Source of the DNA: an uncultured Oscillospiraceae bacterium
GTDB lineage: Bacteria > Bacillota > Clostridia > Oscillospirales > Oscillospiraceae
NCBI GenBank assembly: GCA_947589745.1
Contig: CANQCS010000004.1
Coordinates: 1 to 64,000, forward strand
DNA length: 64,000 nt
Direction of reading: 5' to 3'
Positions 34,922 through 42,414 of the stretch are shown one piece after another. A program made the position numbers and the translations under genes. The notes under the pieces are model-generated. The model searched no databases. It was not told the origin of the DNA and saw only the letters and a list, made by a program, of their open reading frames with translations. Each line of letters opens with the position of its first letter. Position 1 is the stretch's first letter.

Positions 34922-36403
34922 ATGTCCGCCAACATCCCCCAGGTCAAGCTGGGCATCATCGCCGTCTCCCGCGACTGCTTCCCCATCGGCCTCTCCACCG
35001 CCCGCCGCCAGGCCATCGTGAAGGCCTACGGCGAGGGCATCTATGAGTGCCCCATCACCGTCGAGAACGAGCTGGACGCCAAGAAGGCCGCCGCTGACGT
35101 CCGTGAGGCCGGCGTCAACGCCCTGGTGGTCTTCCTGGGCAACTTCGGTCCCGAGACCCCCGAGACCCTGCTGGCCAAGTACTTCCACGGCCCGGTGATG
35201 TACATTGCCGCCGCCGAGGGCGACGGCGACCTCATCAACGGCCGCGGCGACGCCTACTGTGGTATGCTCAACTGCTCCTACAACCTGGGTATGCGCCACC
35301 TCAGCGCCTACATCCCCGAGTACCCCGTGGCCGACGCGGAGGGCGCGGCCGCCGAGATCAAGAAGTTTGTCCCCATCGCCCGGGCGGTCATCGGCGTGAA
35401 GAACCTGAAGATCATCACCTTCGGTCCCCGTCCCCAGGACTTCTTCGCCTGCAACGCCCCCATCAAGGGCCTCTATGAGCTGGGCGTCGAGGTGGAGGAG
35501 AACTCCGAGCTGGACCTGCTGGTGAGCTACAAGGCCCACGCGGGCGACGAGCGCATCCCCGCCGTCTGCGAGGACATGGCCGCCGAGCTGGGCGTCAGCG
35601 GCAACCAGTACCCGGAGCTGCTGCCCCGCATGGCCCAGTTCGAGCTGACCTTGCTGGATTGGGCCGAGCAGCACAAGGGCGCCCGGAAGTATGTGGCCTT
35701 CGCCGACAAGTGCTGGCCCGCCTTCCCGGAGAGCTTCGGCTTTGAGCCCTGCTATGTGAACTCCCGCCTGGCCAGCCGGGGCATCCCCGTGGCCTGCGAG
35801 GTGGATATCTACGGCGCTCTCAGCGAGTACGTCGGCGCCTGCGTCTCCGGCGACGCGGTGACCCTGCTGGATATCAACAACAGCGTGCCCAAGTCCATCT
35901 ACGACGAGGATATCAAGGGCAAGTACGACTACCAGCTCACCGACACCTTCATGGGCTTCCACTGCGGCAACACCCCGGCCTGCAAGATGTGCGCCGACCG
36001 CGCCGTCAAGTACCAGCTCATCCAGCACCGCCTGCTGGAGCCCGCCGGCAGCGAGCCCGACTTCACCCGCGGCACCCTGGAGGGCGATATCGCCCCCAGC
36101 GATATCACCTTCTACCGCCTCCAGTGCGACAGCGAGGGCAACCTCCGCTCCTACATCGCCCAGGGCGAGGTGCTGAACGTCCGCACCCGCTCCTTCGGCG
36201 GCATCGGCGTGTTCGCCATCCCGGAGATGGGCCGGTTCTACCGCCATGTGCTCATCCAGAAGCGCTATCCGCACCACGGCGCGGTGGCCTTCGGCCACTG
36301 GGGCGAGGCCCTGTTCGAGGTGTTCAAGTACCTGGGCGTCAAGGATATCGCCTACAACCAGCCCAAGAGCCTGCCCTATCCCACCGAGAATCCCTGGGCG
36401 TAA
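34922..36403 (+). CDS. L-fucose/L-arabinose isomerase family protein
   Basis: 493 residues with the two-domain architecture of the fucose/arabinose isomerase superfamily. Seen: VVFLGNFGPETPETLL near 67-82, GAYC-like RGDAYCGMLN near 114, the metal-site region CEVDIYGALSEYV near 300, and a C-terminal GGIGVFAIPEMGRFYRH plus HHGAVAFGHWGEALFE with metal-binding His. Ketose-aldose isomerase; substrate undefined (candidates: L-arabinose, D-arabinose, L-fucose or a C-4 epimeric hexose). Strong AAGGAGG site. Operon with polyol dehydrogenase, xylB and DUF4867 indicates pentose or polyol use. Confidence 0.8.
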   Translation: MSANIPQVKLGIIAVSRDCFPIGLSTARRQAIVKAYGEGIYECPITVENELDAKKAAADVREAGVNALVVFLGNFGPETPETLLAKYFHGPVMYIAAAEGDGDLINGRGDAYCGMLNCSYNLGMRHLSAYIPEYPVADAEGAAAEIKKFVPIARAVIGVKNLKIITFGPRPQDFFACNAPIKGLYELGVEVEENSELDLLVSYKAHAGDERIPAVCEDMAAELGVSGNQYPELLPRMAQFELTLLDWAEQHKGARKYVAFADKCWPAFPESFGFEPCYVNSRLASRGIPVACEVDIYGALSEYVGACVSGDAVTLLDINNSVPKSIYDEDIKGKYDYQLTDTFMGFHCGNTPACKMCADRAVKYQLIQHRLLEPAGSEPDFTRGTLEGDIAPSDITFYRLQCDSEGNLRSYIAQGEVLNVRTRSFGGIGVFAIPEMGRFYRHVLIQKRYPHHGAVAFGHWGEALFEVFKYLGVKDIAYNQPKSLPYPTENPWA

Positions 36404-36424
36404 GGGCACCGTTGCAACACGCAG

Positions 36425-36451
36425 AGAGAGCGCCCTTGTTGGGCGCTCTCT
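36425..36451 (+). terminator. Intercistronic terminator-like hairpin
   Basis: AGAGAGCGCCC-ttgtt-GGGCGCTCTCT then TTC, 22 bp after the isomerase stop. The next gene begins 24 bp on without an obvious promoter, so it may be leaky. Confidence 0.7.
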
Positions 36452-36474
36452 TTCGGCAGATAGGGGGAATTTTT

Positions 36475-38181
36475 ATGAAAAGCCAGCGGGAGCGGGCCCT
36501 GTGGCCCCAGTTTGACGCGCTGCAGATGGGGTCCGGGTTCACCTCCGGGGACATTGTCCGGCCCCAGATCCTGGTGGAGGACGTGTTCGGCGACTCCCAC
36601 CCCGGCAGCACCCACCTGAGCCGCCTCACCGAGCAGGTGAAATACGGCGTCTACCAGGCGGGCGGCGTGCCCTGCATGTACCACACCACCGACGTGTGCG
36701 ACGGCTGCGCCCAGGGGCACGACGGCATGAACATCGTCCTGGCCTCCCGGGAGGCCATCTGCGACATGGTGGAGGTCCACGCCTCCGCCGTGCCCTGGGA
36801 CGGGATGGTGCTGTGCGCCTCCTGCGACAAGTCGGTGCCGGCCCACCTGAAGGCCATCGCCAGGATGGATATCCCCGCCGTGTTCGTGCCCGGCGGCTCC
36901 ATGCGGCCGGGGCCGTTCCAGACCACCTCCCTGGTGGCGGGGAAACTGTCCCTGAAGAACCGGCGGGGGGAGACCACGCCGGAGGAGCTGCGGGACTACC
37001 AGTTCACCGGCTGTCCCTCGGAGGGGGCCTGCACCTTCCTGGGCACCGCCTCCACCATGCAGTGCATGGCCGAGGCCCTGGGCATGGCCCTGCCGGGCAG
37101 CGCCCTGGCCCCCGCCACCATGCGGGATATCCTGGAGCTGTCCCGGAACGCCGGGTACGCGGTGATGGCCCTGGCGGAGCGGGGCATCACGCCGGACAAG
37201 ATCCTGACCCGGGAGGCGTTCGAGAACGCCATCATCGTCCACAGCGCCATCGGCGGGTCCACCAACGCCACCCTGCACCTGCCCGCCATCGCCAGGGAGC
37301 TGGGCATCGTCCTGGAGCCGGAGCTGTTCGACGAGATCAACCACCGCATCCCACACCTGGGGAACATCGACCCCAGCGGCAAGCATCTGACCGAGAGCTT
37401 CTGGTTCGCCGGGGGCGTGCCCTATGTGCAGAAGCTGCTGCGGGACTACCTCCACCTGGACGTGCTGACCGTGACGGGGAAGACCCTGGGGGAGGATCTG
37501 GAGGATCTGGAGCGCAGCGGCTTCTTCACCCGGTACCTGGGGTATCTGGCCAACTACGGCCTCACCAGGGACCAGGTGATCTTCCCGGTGGACAAGGCCC
37601 CGGAGGTGGGCAGCATCGCCATCCTGCGGGGGAACATCGCCCCGGAGGGCAGCGTGGTGAAGTACAGCGCATGCGTGAAGGAGATGCTACGCCACAGAGG
37701 CCCCGCCAGGGTATTTGACAGCGAGGAGGCCGCCCACGACGCGGTGGCGGAGGGGCGCATCGACCCCGGCGACGTGATCGTCATCCGCTATGAGGGACCC
37801 AGGGGGTCCGGGATGCCGGAGCTTCTCATGACCACCGAGGCCATCGTCTGCGACAGGCGGCTCAACGGCACCGTGGCCCTGGTGACCGACGGGCGGTTCA
37901 GCGGCGCCACACGGGGCGCGGCCATCGGCCACGTGTCCCCGGAGGCGGCCAGGGGCGGCCCCATCGCCTTCATCGAGGACGGGGACCTGATCGAGTACGA
38001 CGTGTCCAAGCGGACCCTGGACGTGGTGGGCATCCGCGGGGAGGAGCGGTCCCCGGAGGAGGTGGCCGCCGTCCTGGAGCAGCGGAAAGCCAGAGGCGTG
38101 GTGCCCCGGCCCCCCAGGAGGGGCCTCTTCCGGCGCTACACCGAGAACGCCACATCCGCCATGGAAGGAGCGACCTACTGA
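36475..38181 (+). CDS. IlvD/Edd family sugar-acid dehydratase
   Basis: 568 residues. Fe-S dehydratase that converts an aldonic acid to a 2-keto-3-deoxy acid (or dihydroxy acids to keto acids). Cluster and active-site motifs: CDGCAQGHDGM (75-85), CASCDKSVP (114-122), TGCPSEGACTFLGTASTMQ (about 179-198) and the C-terminal GPRGSGMPELL and TDGRFSGATRG. ATG 36475 has AGGGGG; a much longer open frame upstream overlaps the isomerase gene and is not homologous. Directly followed (1-bp gap) by a DapA-family aldolase, the classic dehydratase-aldolase pair of non-phosphorylating pathways. Substrate (xylonate, arabonate, gluconate) unknown. Confidence 0.87.
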   Translation: MKSQRERALWPQFDALQMGSGFTSGDIVRPQILVEDVFGDSHPGSTHLSRLTEQVKYGVYQAGGVPCMYHTTDVCDGCAQGHDGMNIVLASREAICDMVEVHASAVPWDGMVLCASCDKSVPAHLKAIARMDIPAVFVPGGSMRPGPFQTTSLVAGKLSLKNRRGETTPEELRDYQFTGCPSEGACTFLGTASTMQCMAEALGMALPGSALAPATMRDILELSRNAGYAVMALAERGITPDKILTREAFENAIIVHSAIGGSTNATLHLPAIARELGIVLEPELFDEINHRIPHLGNIDPSGKHLTESFWFAGGVPYVQKLLRDYLHLDVLTVTGKTLGEDLEDLERSGFFTRYLGYLANYGLTRDQVIFPVDKAPEVGSIAILRGNIAPEGSVVKYSACVKEMLRHRGPARVFDSEEAAHDAVAEGRIDPGDVIVIRYEGPRGSGMPELLMTTEAIVCDRRLNGTVALVTDGRFSGATRGAAIGHVSPEAARGGPIAFIEDGDLIEYDVSKRTLDVVGIRGEERSPEEVAAVLEQRKARGVVPRPPRRGLFRRYTENATSAMEGATY

Positions 38182-38182
38182 T

Positions 38183-39067
38183 ATGGATATCCACTACATC
38201 ACCCCCGCCGTCACGCCCATGACGGAGGCGGGCGGGATCGACCTGGACTCCTGCGGGAGCCTGTACCGCCACCTGCTGGACGGCGGCGTGGACGGGGTCC
38301 TGCTGCTGGGCAGCATCGGGGAGTTCTTCGGCTTCACCCTGGAGCAGAAGAGGGAGCTGATCCGATACGCCGCCGGGGCCCTGGCCGGGCGGACCCGGCT
38401 ACTGGTGGGCACCACGTCCCTGGTCTATGACGAGATCGTGGACCTGTCCCGCTTCGCCCTGGAGTCCGGGGCGGACGCCGTCGTGGTGATCCCACCCTAC
38501 TACTTCCACTTCGACGACGAGAGCATTTACCGCTACTACGCCGCCCTGGCCGCCGGTATTCCGGGGGAGCTGTACCTCTACAACTTCCCGGAGCGGACGG
38601 GCTACGGCATCGCGCCCCAGGTGGTGCGCTCCCTGGCGGAGCGGTTTGAGAACATCTCCGGCATCAAGGACACCATCGGCGGCATGGACCACACCAGGGA
38701 ACTCATCAAGGCCCTGCGGCCCGTGCGGCCGGAGTTCCGCATCTACTCCGGCTTTGACGACAACTTTGCCCACAACGTGCTCAGCGGCGGCAACGGCTGT
38801 ATCGCGGGGCTGTCCAACCTGTACCCGGAGCTGACCTCCGCCTGGGCCAGGGCGGCCCGGGAGGGGGACCTGGTATCCATGACCCGCATCCAGCGGCAGG
38901 TGGACCGGCTCATGGACCTCTACGGCGTAGGCAAGCCCTTCGTGCCCTTCATCAAGGAGGCGCTGGTGATGCGGGGCGTGATCCGCTGCGCCGCCGCCAC
39001 CGAGCCCATGCCCAGGGCCACGGAGGCCCAGCGGGCCCAGCTCCGCGCCATCATGGAGCGGGTCTGA
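38183..39067 (+). CDS. DapA-family aldolase/synthase (KDG or KDX aldolase-like)
   Basis: 294-residue class I aldolase barrel. Schiff-base Lys162 in SGIKDT and partner Tyr133 in LYNFPERTG; N-terminal GSIGEFFGFT (43-52) corresponds to the keto-acid-binding GTTGE loop. The loop difference and the operon partner (IlvD/Edd dehydratase 1 bp upstream) favour a 2-keto-3-deoxy sugar-acid aldolase rather than dihydrodipicolinate synthase. Products would be pyruvate plus a short aldehyde. The sequence cannot separate the alternatives with certainty. Confidence 0.85.
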   Translation: MDIHYITPAVTPMTEAGGIDLDSCGSLYRHLLDGGVDGVLLLGSIGEFFGFTLEQKRELIRYAAGALAGRTRLLVGTTSLVYDEIVDLSRFALESGADAVVVIPPYYFHFDDESIYRYYAALAAGIPGELYLYNFPERTGYGIAPQVVRSLAERFENISGIKDTIGGMDHTRELIKALRPVRPEFRIYSGFDDNFAHNVLSGGNGCIAGLSNLYPELTSAWARAAREGDLVSMTRIQRQVDRLMDLYGVGKPFVPFIKEALVMRGVIRCAAATEPMPRATEAQRAQLRAIMERV

Positions 39068-39102
39068 CGGAAGGCCGGCGGGTGGATTTGGAAATCTTTC
39101 TA

Positions 39103-39131
39103 TTTACAGGTCCCGCCTGAAATGATATGAT
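39103..39131 (+). promoter_or_regulatory. Promoter of the chromate transporter pair
   Basis: TTTACA (39103-39108), 17-bp spacer, TATGAT (39126-39131), 30 bp before the first chr start codon. Confidence 0.75.
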
Positions 39132-39161
39132 ATCGGCGACTCTGCCAGGGAGGTATCGGAT

Positions 39162-39734
39162 ATGCGCGGCAACATCAAGAGGGCCTTTCGTCTCTACATG
39201 TACTTCTTCCGGATCGGCTGGTTCACCTTCGGCGGCGGCTGGAGCATCGTGGCCCAGATGCAGACGGACTTCGTGGAGAAGGAGAAGGCCATCGACGCCC
39301 AGGAGCTGCTGGACATCGTCAGCGTGGGCCGCAGCCTCCCCGGCACCATGATCGGCAACGTGGCCTACCTCTTCGGCTACCACCAGTGCGGGGTGCTGGG
39401 CGGGGTGCTGTCGGTGCTGGGCATCATCACCCCGCCGCTGGTGATCCTCAGCATCGTGACGCTGTTCTACCACTCCTTCCGGGACAACCCCTATGTGGCC
39501 AGGGCGCTGACCGGCGTCCGGGCCGTGGTGGCCCCGGTGATCCTCTCCGCCGTGTGGAAGCTCCAGAAGGCGGGGTCCCCGCTGCCAAAGCCCATGTTCT
39601 ACGGGCTGCTGGCCTTCGGGTGCGTGCTGTCCCTGGTGTTTGACGTCAGCAGCGTGCTGGTGGTGCTCTCTGGCGTGATCTTCGGCGTGATCTATCACTT
39701 CGTATCCAAGAGGAAGGGGGCGGCGGCCCAATGA
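39162..39734 (+). CDS. Chromate transporter family protein, first half
   Basis: 190 residues, about six membrane segments. Short-chain CHR family protein: IGWFTFGGGWSIVAQMQ (18-34) with the family's FGGG motif, and VSVGRSLPGTMIGNVAYLFGY corresponding to the AxxxPGP region. Short-chain members are encoded as pairs that together equal one long transporter. It overlaps the next gene by 4 bp (ATGA). GGGAGG precedes ATG 39162. True substrate is not necessarily chromate; many gut anaerobes carry these pairs with unknown role. Confidence 0.9.
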   Translation: MRGNIKRAFRLYMYFFRIGWFTFGGGWSIVAQMQTDFVEKEKAIDAQELLDIVSVGRSLPGTMIGNVAYLFGYHQCGVLGGVLSVLGIITPPLVILSIVTLFYHSFRDNPYVARALTGVRAVVAPVILSAVWKLQKAGSPLPKPMFYGLLAFGCVLSLVFDVSSVLVVLSGVIFGVIYHFVSKRKGAAAQ

Positions 39735-40267
39735 TGACGATTTTCCAGCTGTTCTGGAGCTTTCTGCAGATCGGCTTTACCAGCTTCGGGGGGCTGTCCA
39801 TGATCCCCCTCATCAGCAGCGAGATGCTGGGCCACGGGTGGATGACCTCCACGGAGGTGTCGGACATCGTGGCCATCGCGGAGATGACGCCGGGGCCCTT
39901 GGGGCTCAACTGCGCCACCTTTGCCGGCATCCGGGTGGCGGGAGTGCCCGGCGCGCTGGCGGCCAACTTTGGGATGCTGATGCCCACCTTCACCATCTGC
40001 GCGGCGGGGGCGGTGTTCTTTGAGCGGTTCAAGAACAGCGACGTGCTCAAGCACGTGATGACGGTGGTGCGGCCGGTGTGCATCGGCCTCATCTGGGCGG
40101 TCATCATCAGCCTCTGCATGGAGAACTACGCTGTGGCCGGACAGGTCCAGCTCACCAGCATCCTGATCGGCTGCCTGGGGGTATATCTGCTCCTGGGCCG
40201 CAAGTGGAGCGTCCCAAAGGTGATTTGCCTGGCGGCGGCGCTGGGGATTATTTTCTGCAGGGGGTAG
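39731..40267 (+). CDS. Chromate transporter family protein, second half
   Basis: 178 residues with five to six membrane segments; FTSFGGLSMIPLISSEM (16-32) and IAEMTPGPLGLNCATFAG (core MTPGPLGLN) are the two CHR signatures, the second better conserved than in its partner. Coupled to the preceding gene. The operon ends here and the structured non-coding element begins about 55 bp later. Confidence 0.9.
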   Translation: MMTIFQLFWSFLQIGFTSFGGLSMIPLISSEMLGHGWMTSTEVSDIVAIAEMTPGPLGLNCATFAGIRVAGVPGALAANFGMLMPTFTICAAGAVFFERFKNSDVLKHVMTVVRPVCIGLIWAVIISLCMENYAVAGQVQLTSILIGCLGVYLLLGRKWSVPKVICLAAALGIIFCRG

Positions 40268-40321
40268 GGGGGCTCCGCCCCCCACCGGGTCTGATCTGCA
40301 CCCCCGATGGGTGCACCCCTG

Positions 40322-40849
40322 GCCTACTTTTCCCCCACGGGAAAAGTAGGCAAAAGCGTGCTCAAGAAAACCAGGAATGGTTTTCTTGAGAATCTTTCCT
40401 TATTTTTTGTTTAGGTTTGCGCTCCCCCTTTGGCTGGTTTGGTCTAAACCGAACCGGTTCCCGTGTATGAGGCGAAGCGGCTGTTTCAGTATGTCCCCAA
40501 GGAGATCCTGCTGCGGCGCAAGTTTCGCCGCTTGGGGCGGCGAAACCGGACATTGGGTTCGCTGGTCGTTTTTACGTTGTCCGACTGCGTCCTGCTCCGT
40601 TCCACTACGCACAGGACAGATTCCCGTTTACGGCCCGACAAGAAACATTCATCAATTGCGTAGTGGAACGGAGCAACCGGCAGTAAGAATACGGAAAAAA
40701 TAAGGAGGCACCCCCGATGAATGCTTTCTCTGGGTGCTTCCTACGGAAAACTTTCGTTAACGCCCTTCCCACACGGAGGGGATTCTCAAGGGGGCCAAAG
40801 CCCCCTTGAGCAATTTTTTGGTTACTTTTTGTTTGCACAAAAAGTAACC
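40322..40849. repeat. Structured non-coding element with mirror-image hairpin ends (MITE- or ncRNA-like)
   Basis: Left end: hairpin GCCTACTTTTCCC/GGGAAAAGTAGGC (40322-40351), then CTCAAGAAAACCA/TGGTTTTCTTGAG (40361-40390) followed by AATC. Right end, read on the other strand: GGTTACTTTTTGT/ACAAAAAGTAACC (40820-40849), then CTCAAGGGGGC/GCCCCCTTGAG (40785-40810), again followed by AATC. So the ends are inverted copies in layout, while stems differ by paired changes. Inside: GTTTCGCCGC/GCGGCGAAAC (40522-40546) and a 19-bp perfect inverted repeat TGCTCCGTTCCACTACGCA (40593-40611 and 40657-40675). No transposase. Could be a non-autonomous mobile element or a large structured RNA. Confidence 0.65.
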
Positions 40850-40872
40850 CAGGGTGCCCATGGGCACTGAAA

Positions 40873-40909
40873 ATAGAAAAAGAGGTGGGAGGGGCCGGAG
40901 GCCCCTCCC
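40873..40909 (-). terminator. Terminator of the galacturonate operon
   Basis: Minus strand GGGAGGGGCC-tcc-GGCCCCTCCC (40909-40887) followed by ACCTCTTTTTCTA, 35 bp after the GH4 stop codon. Confidence 0.88.
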
Positions 40910-40943
40910 GATTGGCATTGGGGGGCTGCGCCCCCCAGCCCCC

Positions 40944-42347
40944 CTATTTCCACCCCTCCGGCAGGTACGCCGCCGTGGCGGCGATCATGCCGTCCACCAG
41001 GGATCGGATGGCCGCCTCGTCGGTACACTTTGCCCTGACATTGGGGTCGTGCAGGAACGCCCGGACCACCGCCTCGCGGTCACACTCCAGGGCGGCCTTC
41101 AAGGTCAAAAAGTGATTCTCCACATGGGGCAAGATCAGCTCCCGCAGCTGCGGGGGCAGGGGACCGGCCACCACGGGCCGGACACTGTCCCTGTCAAATA
41201 CGGCGTTGGTCTCCACCACCGCGCCGCTGCCCTCGAAGAGGCCGGGGATCTGGCCCACATTGGGCAGGTTTACGTTGCTGACCACCCGGCCGAGGCCCAG
41301 CAGGGCCTTCATCAGCAGGATGCCCTCCTCCCCGGAGGGCTCCATGTCCACCGGGGCCGCGCCGGAGGCCAGGGCCTTGCTCTTCTCCAGGCGCTTTTTC
41401 AGGTCGTCCTTCCGCCACTGGACCGTGGTGAGGCCGAACTTCCAGCTGTGGACCGTGTCCGGGTCCTTCAGGTACTCGTCCCCGGGCGTGAACTCCGCCA
41501 GGTGCCGGTCCCCGGCGGCGGCGATGCAGCCGAAGCGGCGGAACAGGTCGAACTTTACCCGGTGGGCGCAGGCGAAGGAGTTGTTCATCCAGTTGTTGTC
41601 CGCCGCCTCGACGCCCTCGTCGTAGTGCTTATCCACGAACTCCCGGTACAGGGGGAACAGGTCTACGCCCTCCCAGGACGCCTGGTCGAACCAGGTGAAG
41701 TGGTTGATGCCCAGCACGTTCACGTGGATGTCCCGGCGCTCCGGTTCGGGCACGCCCAGCATCTCCGACACCACCGCCGCCAGCAGCTTCTGGGTGCCGG
41801 ACACCTCGTGGCAGCAGCCGAAGGCCTTGATGCCGGGAAACACGTGGTACAGCGTCTGGACGCAGAGGGACATGGGGTTGGTGTAGTTGATGACCCAGGC
41901 GTCGGGGCAGCAGTCCCGGATGCCCTCGGCGATGGGCACGAACATGGGCAGCGTCCGCAGCGCCCGCATGATGCCGCCGGGCCCGGCGGTGTCGCCCACG
42001 GACTGCCAGATGTTCAGCCGCTCCGGCATGTGGACGTCCGCCTCCATCTCGTCAAAGGTGCCGGGGAGAATGGAGATGACCACGAAGTCCGCGCCGGTGA
42101 GGGCCCCGGCCAGGGTATCCGCCACGGTGTAGGTCCAGTGGCCCACCGTGGAGGGCTCGGCGTCGATGCGGGCGCCGATGATGGCGTTGGCCTCCGCCGC
42201 CGGTCGGTCTATGTCGTAGAGGACCACCTGCCCGCTCATGGACGGCTCGATGGCCAGGTCGGTCATAAACTTCCAGGCCCAGCCCCGGGAGCCGCCGCCG
42301 ATGTAGGCCAGGCGGATGCCGGTGACCTTGTGATTTTCGTATTTCAT
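40944..42347 (-). CDS. lplD: GH4 alpha-galacturonidase (LplD-like)
   Basis: NAD- and Mn-dependent glycosidase family 4. 467 residues. Rossmann start IRLAYIGGGSRGW (11-23), INYTNPM (153-159), the metal and substrate motif C-H-E-V at 179-182, and NVLGINHFTWF. The CHEV version of this motif is established as characteristic of GH4 alpha-galacturonidases, and the context (downstream of uxaC) agrees. Releases galacturonate from oligogalacturonides in the cytoplasm. ATG 42347 is chosen for GAGGTGCGCT; an ATG 12 bp upstream lacks a site. Last gene of the ten-gene operon, separated from uxaC by a hairpin. Confidence 0.9.
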   Translation of the reverse strand: MKYENHKVTGIRLAYIGGGSRGWAWKFMTDLAIEPSMSGQVVLYDIDRPAAEANAIIGARIDAEPSTVGHWTYTVADTLAGALTGADFVVISILPGTFDEMEADVHMPERLNIWQSVGDTAGPGGIMRALRTLPMFVPIAEGIRDCCPDAWVINYTNPMSLCVQTLYHVFPGIKAFGCCHEVSGTQKLLAAVVSEMLGVPEPERRDIHVNVLGINHFTWFDQASWEGVDLFPLYREFVDKHYDEGVEAADNNWMNNSFACAHRVKFDLFRRFGCIAAAGDRHLAEFTPGDEYLKDPDTVHSWKFGLTTVQWRKDDLKKRLEKSKALASGAAPVDMEPSGEEGILLMKALLGLGRVVSNVNLPNVGQIPGLFEGSGAVVETNAVFDRDSVRPVVAGPLPPQLRELILPHVENHFLTLKAALECDREAVVRAFLHDPNVRAKCTDEAAIRSLVDGMIAATAAYLPEGWK

Positions 42348-42363
42348 AGCGCACCTCATGACT

Positions 42364-42393
42364 CTGGCCGGAGGCGGAAGCGCCTCCGGCCAG
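42364..42393 (-). terminator. Intercistronic hairpin between uxaC and the GH4 gene
   Basis: Perfect 13-bp stem CTGGCCGGAGGCG-gaag-CGCCTCCGGCCAG without a T-run after it on the minus strand; more likely an mRNA processing or stability stem than a full terminator. Confidence 0.55.
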
Positions 42394-42414
42394 ATGTTGT
42401 TTCATCGTATGGGA

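Larger units (their letters stand above)
40268..40943. other. 676-bp convergent intergenic region
   Basis: Holds the structured element at 40322-40849, a GTGCCCATGGGCAC palindrome (40854-40867), the terminator of the uxa operon (40873-40909) and a further GGGGGGC/GCCCCCC hairpin (about 40919-40936). No protein gene is supported. Confidence 0.7.

Noticed and set aside
40377..40703. Open frame of about 108 codons (plus) and shorter ones on the other strand inside the structured element
   Set aside because: Starts within hairpin 2, has no ribosome binding site, odd composition rich in Cys/Arg/Ser, and spans several inverted repeats; better explained as non-coding.
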